Below, piece after piece: positions 29,045-37,532 of a stretch of DNA of 64,000 bases. The stretch is from assembly GCA_002395135.1 (NCBI GenBank), contig DGWC01000083.1, forward strand, positions 12,565 through 76,564. The letters are read 5' to 3'. Origin of the DNA: Prevotella sp. UBA4268 (GTDB lineage Bacteria; Bacteroidota; Bacteroidia; Bacteroidales; Bacteroidaceae). A program made the translations under genes and the position numbers. The notes beneath the pieces were generated by a model. It searched no databases. It saw only the letters and a program-made list of their open reading frames with translations, and was not told the DNA's origin. Each line of letters begins with the position of its first letter. Position 1 is the first letter of the stretch.

Positions 29045-29551
29045 TTATAGTATTCCAGAGGTTTCTGTGAGTGTTTGGAGCAGTCCCTCGCAAGCATCTT
29101 CAATCAAATCGAGGGCAAACTCAAAGTCTTTCGCACCACCATAATAAGGGTCGGGAACCGTTTCCTGTCCAGGATGGTGGCTGAGATAGTCGGCCAGACA
29201 GCGTATCTTCTTGGCGCGCTCCTTCGTTCCGGCTATTCTCCGAAGGTCATAGATGTTCTCTTCGTCCATGCCGATGACGTAATCGAAACGCTCGAAGTCG
29301 TCGCTTCTCACCTGTCTGGCACGATGGTTGAACAGATAGCCGCGCCGTTGTCCGTGGTCGCGCATACGTTTGTCGGGCAATTGCCCCACGTGCCATGCCC
29401 CTATGCCGGCACTGTCTATCTCAAAAAGATGCCCCATGCCGCGTTCTGCCACCCGTTGGCGCAAGATGCCGTCGGCAGCCGGGCTTCGACAGATATTGCC
29501 GAGGCAGACGAAAAGTATTCGGTACTTGGTTTCCGGATGTCGGTGGTGCAT
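29045..29551 (-). CDS. low-molecular-weight protein tyrosine phosphatase
   Basis: 168 residues, cytoplasmic. The catalytic P-loop CLGNICRSP is at residues 16-24 (nucleophile Cys16, Arg22), and the general-acid motif DPYYGG lies in the C-terminal third (VPDPYYGGAKDF). Length and order match the LMW-PTP family, whose members often act with tyrosine kinases in capsule production; none is adjacent here. It follows the DUF4468 gene by 9 bases on the same strand, so the two are probably co-transcribed. Confidence 0.93.
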   Translation of the reverse strand: MHHRHPETKYRILFVCLGNICRSPAADGILRQRVAERGMGHLFEIDSAGIGAWHVGQLPDKRMRDHGQRRGYLFNHRARQVRSDDFERFDYVIGMDEENIYDLRRIAGTKERAKKIRCLADYLSHHPGQETVPDPYYGGAKDFEFALDLIEDACEGLLQTLTETSGIL

Positions 29552-29560
29552 GCAGGAATC

Positions 29561-30298
29561 TTACCAGTCGTCGTTTTCGTTGCCGATGACACCGTTCTTG
29601 ACAGCCTCGTTCACCTTGTCCAGGATGGCGTTAGAGTAGGCATACGTCATCACTAAGGCTTTAGAGCAGGTGCGCTTCTGCGGATCCTTCTTCACGAAAG
29701 GATAGTGATGGGCAATCTCCCAGTTCTCATCATACAGGTTGGCATCGGTCTTGTCGTCGGCCTTTCGCTTGGAGTCGCCGTAGGTCTTGCTTGTCGATTC
29801 GGCCATGCTCAGCCATCCGCCGCTGACATCAGCCAGGATGTCGTAGTTCTGCACGGTATAGGTAACGCGCACTTTTCCGTCCTTGATGTCCAGACGGATA
29901 ATCGGCGTGATGCTCACAGAGTATTTGTTGAGCGTACCCATGTGCTCCACGATGTTCGGAATGGTAGACGAGATGATGATGCAGCCGGCCTCTTTGTCGT
30001 TCAGCGTGATGGCCTGCTTGTCTTTAAAAGTGGCAGTGGCCCAATAGTTCAGAGCCAGATAGAGTTGCTGCTTGGACTTTCCCGGTGCCTGCACAACTTC
30101 CTGGAAAGTAAGGCTTTCGTTCTTGTCAAAAGACAGCCTGCCTGCCAAGTTGTCGGCAGCCTCCATCCATTTATCGCCATATTTCTCCTTGGCATACTTT
30201 TCCAAGTCGGCAGCCTTCATAACCTGTGCCTGCACTCCCATAACACCACAGAGCAGGATGGTGGTGAACATCCATCGTTTAATCTGTTTCATTGACAT
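29561..30298 (-). CDS. DUF4468-type secreted protein
   Basis: 245 residues with a signal peptide (MKQIKRWMFTTILLCGVMGVQAQ, from the second methionine at 30292). The central part (LTFQEVVQAPGKSKQQLYLALNYWA, then GCIIISST and VRVTYTVQNYDIL) matches the DUF4468 family, predicted TBP-like folds found widely in Bacteroidetes. The C-terminus ends in NDDW. No catalytic residues are evident and no function is known. A good -7 element (TAATTTTG, reverse of 30421-30428) lies 123 bases upstream without a clear -33 partner. Confidence 0.75.
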   Translation of the reverse strand: MSMKQIKRWMFTTILLCGVMGVQAQVMKAADLEKYAKEKYGDKWMEAADNLAGRLSFDKNESLTFQEVVQAPGKSKQQLYLALNYWATATFKDKQAITLNDKEAGCIIISSTIPNIVEHMGTLNKYSVSITPIIRLDIKDGKVRVTYTVQNYDILADVSGGWLSMAESTSKTYGDSKRKADDKTDANLYDENWEIAHHYPFVKKDPQKRTCSKALVMTYAYSNAILDKVNEAVKNGVIGNENDDW

Positions 30299-30650
30299 AT
30301 CTAATATTAGTTTGCGAATACAGTTCTAATAGATTTAAAAGAGTCACAAATACTTTGTTTCCATCATCAGGGCATGCTGCCGTTATCTTCAGCCTACGTT
30401 CTGCTTTAGGAATATGATTGCAAAATTACATTTTTATTTCCGATTTGGAAATGAATTATAACTATTTAACTGCATTCACCCTATTTATTGATGTAACTCA
30501 AACATTCCGGCATGGATATGTGGCAGGATTCGCAGACGGGTGGAGAGGATGAAAGCATTTTCTCATATCTTCCTGTTTTTTGCTGCCTATTTGTAGATTT
30601 TCAATCTGAAAGGATGGTTGTTTCCAAAACTTTTTGTAATTTTGCAGATG
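30299..30650. other. intergenic, mostly featureless
   Basis: Contains the likely -7 element of the DUF4468 gene (minus strand, 30421-30428) and, on the plus strand, TAATTTTG at 30637-30644 that could start the structured RNA that follows. Nothing else recognised. Confidence 0.4.
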
Positions 30651-30748
30651 CATCCACCGCTTGCGGCTTTGATGTTTTCTGAGGAGAACGGAGCCTAAGG
30701 GTGGAGCACTACATATTAAAAAGGCGTCATGACGCTTTGTTTTTGGTT
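30651..30748 (+). ncRNA. candidate structured RNA with terminator, upstream of the restriction locus
   Basis: Nested pairing: UCCACC (30653-30658) with GGUGGA (30700-30705); GGCU (30665-30668) with AGCC (30692-30695); GUUUUC (30674-30679) with GAGAAC (30684-30689) around a UGAG loop. A second hairpin, AAGGCGT-CATG-ACGCTTT (30721-30738), is followed by GTTTTT, a good terminator. A -7 element ends six bases upstream. It may be a small RNA or a riboswitch-like leader controlling the methyltransferase genes. I cannot assign it to a known class. Confidence 0.5.
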
Positions 30749-30843
30749 GTTTGAATTCTTACAATCAAGACGCAGGGCTAGAACAAATGGATAAATGGAA
30801 TATTCAATAAGCAAATAGGAATCCTGTTATGTAGAAAGGAAAC

Positions 30844-30993
30844 ATGAACGTTGTCTCTTTTTTTGCAGGTTGTGGAGGTCTTGACCTGGGATTTGAGCAG
30901 GCAGGATTACATATGGTTTGGGCTAATGAGTTTGAACCGGCAGTACGTGATACTGTTTTTTCTTGTAAGAATGGCAAGGTTACTTATTATTAA
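30844..30993 (+). pseudogene. remnant of a C5-cytosine DNA methyltransferase
   Basis: A 49-residue frame starting MNVVSFFAGCGGLDLGFEQ, the exact N-terminus (motif I, AdoMet binding) of Dcm-type methyltransferases, continuing WANEFEPAVRDT before running into unrelated residues and a stop. The PCQ catalytic motif and everything after are missing, so it cannot methylate. Its stop overlaps the start of the N6-methyltransferase (TAATG), so the remnant now acts, if at all, as a leader coupling translation. A large internal deletion is the simplest explanation. Confidence 0.8.
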
Positions 30994-32627
30994 TGATTAT
31001 GGAAAGAGATTATTGCCAAAAAATGCTTTTTGATGATATTTTTACATTAGAAGAGCAGGTTCAAAACAAGGATGTTGTTGTGAGTCTTTCTATTGACATC
31101 ATATCAAAATTGAGAAACTACTCGATTGAGTATTATATAAAAGATATTGAAACATTCGGACTTGAACGCACTTGGGATTACATTTGCGAATATGTTTTAA
31201 CTTATGGAGATAACACAGATTTCCTGGTTGTAAACAACTTTGGTGAAATGTATGAAATTGGACTTGCTGTTCAAGATAAGTATCAGAAAAAAGAGAACGG
31301 TCAATATTATACGCCAGATGATGTTGCTATTGTAATGAGTGAGTGGTTTGATTCACTTGAAGGGCAAAATATTTGTGATGTCGGTTGCGGAACAGGGAAA
31401 TTAATATTGACTTATTTAGATTATATCGGTAAAGAAAGGGCTTTAAAACTGCTTAACGAAGGAAGAGTGTATTTGTATGATATTGATAGCGTTGCATTAA
31501 AAATTTGCAAAACGGCAATCTTATTAAAGTACGGTAAGGAATTAAATGATAAAATTCATGATATAGCAGGAGACTTTATGTCTTCAAAAATACAATTACC
31601 TCAGAATTGTAAAGTAATATCAAACCCTCCTTATGCAGCAATACAACAAGTTGGTTTATATTGGAGAAATACCAGAATCCTAAATGACTCCCGAGAATTG
31701 TATTCGATTTTCATGGAGAAAATCATTAAAGATAGTATTTCTTCTGTAATAATTACGCCTTACAGTTTCATTTCTGGCTCAAAGTTTTATTCTCTTAGAA
31801 CGATTCTGAACCAGTATAATGGGGAGATTTATTCTTTTGACAATGTTCCTGGTAATATTTTCTGTGGAAAAAAGCATGGCATCTTTAATACCAATACCAG
31901 CAATTCTGTCCGTGCAGCAATTACTGTTGTTCGAAAAAACAATTCAGATGGTTTTAGGCTTACTCCGCTTATTAGGTTTAAGGCAGTAGAGCGAGAAGCC
32001 TTACTCCAATGCAAAACTCTTGAGAGTTTCTTGCCATCGCAGAGGCAGAAAATCTCATCAGACAAGCCAATGTATTATAAATGTTTTAAAGAGTTACAGC
32101 CTTTATATGACCGTCTAATAGAAAAAGCAAACCATCATATACTAGCAGAACTCATTTCAGAAACTGGTACGTATGTCCTTTCAATGCCAAACACTTGTCG
32201 CTATTTTACGAGTGCAGTTTCTGGTAAAATGAACAGAAGCGGACAGATTACTCTCCATTTTGACGATGAGAAGATTTTTAATTATGTGTATTGTCTTATA
32301 AATTCTTCTTTTGCATATTGGCATTGGAGACTATTTGATGGTGGTATAACGTATCCTGTCAGTTTGCTTTTGAAAATGCCTGTTATTTATGATAAGCTTT
32401 CTGAAGAAGACCATGTCTTTTTTAAAGAAACAGTAAAAGAAATGTCTAATAAGGCAGATGAATTTATTGTTAAGAAAAAGAATGTAGGCATTCAAGAGAA
32501 TATTAAGTACCCTCGATATTATCGTGACAGAATTAATCAAAGATTTTTTAATATTTTAGATATCAAAGTTGATAATTCAACAATGGATCTAGTACATTCT
32601 AATATGGCATTAAAGGTAAGTGTATGA
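30993..32627 (+). CDS. N6-adenine DNA methyltransferase (type II R-M)
   Basis: 544 residues. GQYYTPDDVAIVMSEWF (about 107-123) and the AdoMet loop DVGCGTGK (about 129-136) are followed by the catalytic NPPY (ISNPPYAAIQ, about 210-219), the standard order for adenine methyltransferases; the C-terminal half (TYPVSLLLKMPVIYD) should bind the recognition sequence. It protects host DNA from the nuclease encoded next; the nuclease ATG overlaps its stop (ATGA). Markedly AT-rich compared with the neighbours at 20-29 kb, indicating transfer. Recognition sequence unknown. Confidence 0.9.
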   Translation: MIMERDYCQKMLFDDIFTLEEQVQNKDVVVSLSIDIISKLRNYSIEYYIKDIETFGLERTWDYICEYVLTYGDNTDFLVVNNFGEMYEIGLAVQDKYQKKENGQYYTPDDVAIVMSEWFDSLEGQNICDVGCGTGKLILTYLDYIGKERALKLLNEGRVYLYDIDSVALKICKTAILLKYGKELNDKIHDIAGDFMSSKIQLPQNCKVISNPPYAAIQQVGLYWRNTRILNDSRELYSIFMEKIIKDSISSVIITPYSFISGSKFYSLRTILNQYNGEIYSFDNVPGNIFCGKKHGIFNTNTSNSVRAAITVVRKNNSDGFRLTPLIRFKAVEREALLQCKTLESFLPSQRQKISSDKPMYYKCFKELQPLYDRLIEKANHHILAELISETGTYVLSMPNTCRYFTSAVSGKMNRSGQITLHFDDEKIFNYVYCLINSSFAYWHWRLFDGGITYPVSLLLKMPVIYDKLSEEDHVFFKETVKEMSNKADEFIVKKKNVGIQENIKYPRYYRDRINQRFFNILDIKVDNSTMDLVHSNMALKVSV

Positions 32628-33754
32628 AAGAAGAGAGAATTCCATTAACAAAACAGCAAAAGGAGATAATGCAGGAATTCTATAGCATTGCTCGAACAAA
32701 AGTAATTTTCAGCAAGTATGATAGAGGTGTGCTATGGAAACAGGCAACGAAAAGAAGCACCAGTTTAGATTTACAAAACTTGAAAGCGAGATGTCCTGCA
32801 TTGGAACATCAAATTCGAAAAAGTGTCGAAAGTGGAAATAATATTCAGTCAGCAGTTTTCAGTGAGTGCGCTTACGCTCAGACACTTGCCAATATGCTGA
32901 AACTTGACTTGTTCGTAAATTGTACGGACGAACCTGATTTTATACCACAAGAAGTCACGTGTTTAATCCATTCTTACAATTTGGTTCCACGTTATGTGTA
33001 TTCAACGAAAGACAAACGTAGGATGTTGATTCAGGCAGGTAGCTGCGAAGGAATAGATAGTGCATTGATTACTGTCATCGATTTTGTTATCTACACAATT
33101 GAATTCAAAGAGCCTGGCGCAAAAGTAAGCGAGCCTGACTTGCCTAAATATGGTGAAGACGGGAAACTTAAGATAACGAAAAAGTTCCTTAATGATTATC
33201 CTCAATTTGAATCAATGTTAAATGAACAGAAGAATTTGAATATATTCGATAACATAGGGCATAATATCAATTCGTTTTCTACGGAAAGTATAAAGAAAGC
33301 GGTTCAATATAATTATTCAAACAAATATGCACATGTTATTTGTACGGAAGACGTTGACGGTTATTTTGTGATGATGCCTGTAAACCAAGTGCAATTGTGG
33401 GCAGAGCTTGAAGGAGAAATCAGAACGGCAGGTAGAAATTATCTCAAAGTTTGGACTCCCCGAGCGTTACATCGCCTCATGTCACAATATAACCCATCCA
33501 TTGATGGAACAAAAGTGAAAATTGAAAAGAACAAACTGGAAACACGAAAGCAGCGCGGAGGCGATGGGAAAATTTCTGGTTACAAAATAACATCATTGTT
33601 TTTTGTTTACGCAAAAGATTGCGATGATGACGGTCTTTATATATCCTTTGACATAACCAAGGTTCGGCAATTGAAACCTACAATTGCCGGGAAAATGTTT
33701 TTCAAGAAGTTGAAATATGAAGAAGTGAAATCTTATTATATGAAATTGTTTTAA
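32624..33754 (+). CDS. type II restriction endonuclease
   Basis: 376 residues, translationally coupled to the methyltransferase. GIDSALITVIDFVIYTIEFK (about 145-164) fits a PD-(D/E)XK core: acidic residue, hydrophobic strand, then E-F-K, with GQ-type support residues downstream. No family name is assignable by eye. AT-rich like its partner. The nuclease assignment comes from position next to a dedicated methyltransferase plus the core motif; the sequence itself is divergent. Confidence 0.75.
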   Translation: MKEERIPLTKQQKEIMQEFYSIARTKVIFSKYDRGVLWKQATKRSTSLDLQNLKARCPALEHQIRKSVESGNNIQSAVFSECAYAQTLANMLKLDLFVNCTDEPDFIPQEVTCLIHSYNLVPRYVYSTKDKRRMLIQAGSCEGIDSALITVIDFVIYTIEFKEPGAKVSEPDLPKYGEDGKLKITKKFLNDYPQFESMLNEQKNLNIFDNIGHNINSFSTESIKKAVQYNYSNKYAHVICTEDVDGYFVMMPVNQVQLWAELEGEIRTAGRNYLKVWTPRALHRLMSQYNPSIDGTKVKIEKNKLETRKQRGGDGKISGYKITSLFFVYAKDCDDDGLYISFDITKVRQLKPTIAGKMFFKKLKYEEVKSYYMKLF

Positions 33755-34110
33755 ATGATATTTGTCTACAATTTCTTTAAAGAGTAGGACGGTTCGTTTG
33801 CTAACCTGCATGAATGTGGAGATTAGCGCCATGCGTGGCAAGAGTCCCCGTTAACGTGAACTCGATTCACCAACAGTTTCTTTGACAGCAAGTCTTATGT
33901 GAAGAAACCTGCAAACCGAGCGTTTCCGGCGCATGAAATTGTCATGGAAAATTCGGGTTGAGGGTTCTTGTGGGGGCGATGGCGGGCAGAGACGAGAGGA
34001 AGGGCGCGAAATACGCGAGTTTTGAGATACGTTTTGCAATCTGCTGATTAATAGGAGATTACAACGAAGACGGGTCTTTCTTGTTCGAAGAAATCGGATG
34101 TTCGCTGATA
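33755..34110. other. intergenic after the restriction gene
   Basis: No credible gene. The last two 22-base windows before 34111 (from 34067) loosely keep the phase of the array that follows and one resembles a unit of array A (GAAATCGG), but similarity is weak. Confidence 0.4.
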
Positions 34111-34220
34111 AAAACATAGGTTTTGGGTTGCGAAAACATAGGTTTTGAAGGGTAAAATCATAGGTTTTGGACAGTGAAACCATAGTTTTTGAAGCAAAAA
34201 AGCATAGGTTTGGTGCGGCG
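34111..34220. repeat. 22-bp-phased intergenic array D (5 units, CATAGGTTTTG core)
   Basis: Five consecutive 22-base units with core AAANCATAGGTTTTG starting at 34111, 34133, 34155, 34177 and 34199. Linkers alternate between G-starting (GGTTGCG, GACAGTG, GTGCGGCG) and AAG-starting (AAGGGTA, AAGCAAA), giving a 44-base super-period. The core is semi-palindromic (AAAAC/GTTTT). Same unit length and alternation as arrays A, B and C, but unrelated sequence. A degenerate continuation may run to about 34330. Confidence 0.8.
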
Positions 34221-34385
34221 AAATGTGCTTCGCGGTAATGAATCTTTACGTTTTCGCGTTTCCAATGCCCGTTTTGTGCAAAATGAATTCCTATTTTGAG
34301 GGGAAACGGCAACATGATTTTGTCGTGTTTTTTTGAATCGTCAGCGTGCGCTTTGATGGCGGAAAAGGGGATGATGGCGTCGCTT

Positions 34386-34583
34386 TTAGTCTATATCCAC
34401 AAAGCCGTCTTCATCTTCATCGTCACCAGTTTCTTCCTTGATGGGGATAATCAGGCCCGGATCGGCATCATAGTTGTCCACGGCCCATCCCGGTGGCTGT
34501 TTCTTTCCGCTTTGCGTCAGTATCTGCAGAGAGGCGCTGCGGAAGACTTCCGTATTTGGTTGTATGTATCGTTTCCTTATCAT
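34386..34583 (-). CDS. small acidic hypothetical protein
   Basis: 65 residues: MIRKRYIQPNTEVFRSASLQ at the basic N-terminus, then a highly acidic tail (EETGDDEDEDGFVDID). No signal peptide or membrane segment. It follows the surface-protein fragment by 13 bases on the same strand. Short proteins of this pattern occur next to large secreted proteins in Prevotella-like genomes as far as I recall; function unknown. Confidence 0.55.
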   Translation of the reverse strand: MIRKRYIQPNTEVFRSASLQILTQSGKKQPPGWAVDNYDADPGLIIPIKEETGDDEDEDGFVDID

Positions 34584-34596
34584 GACCTTGGTGATA

Positions 34597-35709
34597 TTAG
34601 GGTACCAAATACTTTTTTCCTTGGACGATGTAGAGTCCTTTCCGAAGTTTCATACCGAAGATTCCAACCTTTCGGCCACATAAGTCATAGACGGGGGTGT
34701 TGTCTGATGGCACAACGGGGGCTGTAGGGCTGACTTCTATTCTCGTTACACCGCTGTCGTCAGGCTCTTTGTCGAACATGCCGAAAATGGCCATGGTGAG
34801 TTCTTTCGACTGCTGGATGGAACTGTTCAGTTCTATCCAGCCGCGGAATCCCTTGATGCGCGTGTCTTTTGTAAGATGGACGATGTTGTTGTTGCTGACA
34901 ACATAGGCTCCTTTGGCGGCATAGATTTCTTTGGCGGTCGTCCCTCCTGTGTAGAATCCGTCGCTGCTTACCTTGAAAGTCTTGTATTCGGGAGTCTGCA
35001 CATAGTTCACCGATGCCAAGCCGTCGTGATTGCCGTCGCGCGAAGTGATTTCCTCTTCTTTCACTTTCCATGTGTTCAGCGACATGCGGGGGTGCTTGTA
35101 GGTGGCGGGCTCCGTTTCGTTCACAGAGAAGAACATGCGGCCCAGTTCGTAGAATGTGGTTTCTTTGCCTCGTGGGTCAACGCCTTTGGTGGGTTCCTTG
35201 GTGGGCTTCAGCAGATAGAACTGTCCGGGCTGCACGATATATTCGGTGGTGTGCAGGCTGACTGTTTTGAAATCGATGACTTCAGGATTCTGCGACATGT
35301 TGCCTACGCTATGGATGACGGCAAGACATGCATCCTCGCCGAAGGCCAGGCGCATTTGCTCGCCAGTGAGGGGCAGCGGGAAAGAGAAGGAGTTCCACTG
35401 TCCGGTCTTCATTGTGCGTTCCAGACAGGCTGCGCCGCTGTATTGTCCGTTTGGCGTAGAACTTTGATAGCGCTTGATGTTGTCGGGGTCGAAGCCCAGA
35501 TAGTCCAGGCTCTCCTCGTCTTCGTAGAAGAACACGGGGCCGGTGCCCATGAACGACACGCGGAAGTCGTCGACGCACACCCAGTCGGTGTCATAATAGT
35601 AGGTCACGTTGCCATTCTTCTTGCCTGTGCTCCGCGTGGCTTCGTCCTTGCCTACGCCTACCTGCACGGTGCGCATACCACTGTTGAACTGCTCCTCGAT
35701 GCAGTCGTA
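34597..35709 (-). pseudogene. C-terminal fragment of a large secreted surface protein
   Basis: The open frame begins abruptly after a TAG at 35710-35712, has no signal peptide or start context, and reads about 370 residues of a beta-rich extracellular protein. It ends VYDLCGRKVGIFGMKLRKG and LYIVQGKKYLVP, the usual C-terminal sorting segment of Prevotella secreted proteins. The 5' part of the gene is therefore missing. The bases just upstream (35713-35800) contain a repeated TTGACCAA 24 bases apart, perhaps a scar of the event. Translation from the internal ATG at 35676 is possible but the product could not be exported. Confidence 0.75.
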
Positions 35710-35712
35710 CTA

Positions 35713-36041
35713 CTTGACCAACAAAGGTAGAGAGGCCTTGACCAATCTTTGAGTACAATATCGACTTTCACTTCCTACGAAGGCAGAGGATGCAAGTTAG
35801 AATTCTTTCGTCGAAACGAACAAAATCCTTATTTGGCAGTTCTAACTGCCGAAATGTAGATATTTAATTGTATTGATTAGCGATTAAAGTCTTTGATTGG
35901 GTTCCTGCAAAACTCTCTTCATTTTGGTATGGATCACAATTCATCCCTAATTCGTGCTTTTTCTTGTGGGGAAGACGGGGCTTAATTTGCACGAAAAATT
36001 GCAGATGCGGGGAAAATGTGGGAAAAATTGAGAAAAGGAAA
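35713..36041. other. intergenic between the fragment and the tRNA-Leu terminator
   Basis: AT-rich, no recognised gene. A small hairpin (TTTGGCAGTT/AACTGCCGAAA) is at about 35831-35855. This is chromosomal sequence that originally lay downstream of tRNA-Leu. Confidence 0.4.
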
Positions 36042-36076
36042 ATCGCCAAATCTCTTATTTTCAGAGGTTTGGCGAT
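36042..36076 (-). terminator. original tRNA-Leu terminator, displaced by integration
   Basis: ATCGCCAAATCTC pairs with GAGGTTTGGCGAT across a nine-base loop; on the minus strand it is followed by TTTTCCTTTT. It stands 19 bases after the duplicated tRNA 3' end at 36095, in the correct orientation for tRNA-Leu, which is now 7.3 kb away. Confidence 0.65.
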
Positions 36077-36094
36077 TGCTTTCGAGTTAAACTC

Positions 36095-36107
36095 GTACCC
36101 AGAGCCG
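36095..36107. other. left attachment site of the tRNA-Leu element
   Basis: GTACCCAGAGCCG is identical to 43437-43449 at the 3' end of tRNA-Leu. A second partial match follows (TCGAACC, offset by five bases). The host side carries the tRNA terminator; the element side carries the missing end of the recombinase gene. Confidence 0.75.
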
Positions 36108-36224
36108 TGCTGTTCTCGAACCAATTTTTGCATGACCTTGACCTTCTTTGGGAACTACATTTATGGATACCAGACCCAACAAAACCCACGTATAGTAAAA
36201 AGTAATTGGGTATCAAACGCTGTC

Positions 36225-36248
36225 AAGCCCCTTCCTATGGGGCTTTTA
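36225..36248 (+). terminator. terminator of the recombinase gene in circular form
   Basis: AAGCCCC-TTCCTAT-GGGGCTT followed by TTATC. In the integrated state nothing ends here. In the circular state the large recombinase would stop at 36205, 20 bases before this hairpin. Confidence 0.7.
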
Positions 36249-36408
36249 TCTCTCTATGCTATGTAACCTTTTTGCTGTTTTATATTCTTATTTGATAGTA
36301 GGGTAAGAACTGTTTCTTTTAAAAATCCAGACAGTATATCAAAACTTTTTTTCGTTACTATACGAACTTTTTGTGACTTACCTACTATTTATATTAAAAC
36401 TATTGATT

Positions 36409-36600
36409 ATGAAAAGACAATATCGAGATTTAAGAGACGATACCAAGATGCGTATCTCACAGAGTTTGAAGGGGCGCAGTTTTAGCGACAGCCACAAACA
36501 AGCAATCAGTGACGCAATGCGTCAGTATTGGGCTACTATACCATATCGCCCAAGTGAAAATAACGAGAATAATAACCAAAACGATGAAACGAGTATGTAA
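36409..36600 (+). CDS. small protein with NUMOD3-like motif
   Basis: 63 residues, MKRQYRDLRDDTKMRISQSL then KGRSFSDSHKQAISDAMRQY, resembling one NUMOD3 DNA-binding repeat (TKMRISQSLKGRSFS...KQAISDAM). It overlaps the Rep-like gene by 17 bases. Probably a DNA-binding accessory of replication; no catalytic domain is present. Confidence 0.6.
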   Translation: MKRQYRDLRDDTKMRISQSLKGRSFSDSHKQAISDAMRQYWATIPYRPSENNENNNQNDETSM

Positions 36601-37474
36601 AAGACCTATTCAACTTGATGCAGTGACACTTTGTTATGAGGTGGTGCATCCCTACTACTATGAGCAACTGAGCAGCCTCAACTATGGCGACTGCCTTGAT
36701 ATGGATGAGTTCAGACTCTATCGTATTGAGGGGAGATACTTCGATAACGTCTATGCCATCCGATTGGATAACGGCACACGTGATATTGAGTGGGGTGTCT
36801 TGAAGTTCAATCTCGCCAGAGGTAATGAGCAGAGCAATACACACACCAACGGTTATCGTAAGGTTTGGCTCAGCCTCAGCAACGAAACACTCTACTCAAA
36901 GGACACCTATTTTCTGACCTACATAGAGCAAAGGCTGGGGTTAGAGTTCCATAACGTGACGAGTCTTGACCTTGCACTTGATACTCCTTTCAGCGTTAGT
37001 CCGCTTGTCAAAACATACTTGCATAACAAAGACGTAACCACCATTCTGAACGGTAAGCGTATCACAGACAGAGACGAGGACAGACAAGAAATCACATACA
37101 CATACAGCGGTAGCCTCAACAAGCAAGACAAGTATAAGACCGTGAACATCAAACAGCGCAACGCCATCAAGGACAAAAGCAAGGGCATTACGGTACTCTC
37201 CTACGACAAGGCAGCAGAAATCAGCAACGCTTCAGATAAGAAATACATTCTCGAAAGCTACGGCAATCCTAAGAGGCTCTACCGTACTGAGGTACATCTA
37301 AATGCAGAGGACATCGAGAACTATGTCGAGCGTATAGGCATCCAATACACGCCTCTTATTCTGTTCGATGAGGCTACCCTCGAAGATATGTTCTTCCACT
37401 TCCTTGGGAGCGTGATACGTTTTCAGAGCCGCAAGATAGATGCCAGTTGGGAGCATCTGTTAGGTCGCTCGTAG
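36584..37474 (+). CDS. replication initiation-like protein (Rep_trans type), possibly C-terminally shortened
   Basis: 296 residues from ATG 36584 (MKRVCKRPIQLDAVTLCYEV). LTYIEQRLGLEFHNVTSLDL (about 118-137) followed by ALDTPFSV recalls the VTRIDLA-D strand of RstA/Rep_trans rolling-circle initiators; LYRTEVHLNAEDIENYVE lies later. It should start replication of the excised element. The frame ends at LLGRS, 48 bases before the IS30 copy; relatives as I recall are longer, so the tail may have been lost when the IS inserted. Family assignment moderate. Confidence 0.55.
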   Translation: MKRVCKRPIQLDAVTLCYEVVHPYYYEQLSSLNYGDCLDMDEFRLYRIEGRYFDNVYAIRLDNGTRDIEWGVLKFNLARGNEQSNTHTNGYRKVWLSLSNETLYSKDTYFLTYIEQRLGLEFHNVTSLDLALDTPFSVSPLVKTYLHNKDVTTILNGKRITDRDEDRQEITYTYSGSLNKQDKYKTVNIKQRNAIKDKSKGITVLSYDKAAEISNASDKKYILESYGNPKRLYRTEVHLNAEDIENYVERIGIQYTPLILFDEATLEDMFFHFLGSVIRFQSRKIDASWEHLLGRS

Positions 37475-37532
37475 GATTATAACAACCACCCCTACAGAAG
37501 ATACAGCGCGGATTCAACAGGCAAGTGCAAAT

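Noticed and set aside
33851-34315. 154-codon minus-strand frame covering array D
   Set aside because: It is produced by the repeats, has no known domain, and the 22-base period would shift frame at every unit, so the frame is not maintained by repeat structure.
34111-34330. Array D considered as a CRISPR array
   Set aside because: The unit is only 22 bases in total, so repeat plus spacer would be far too short; linkers alternate rather than being unique, and no cas gene is nearby.
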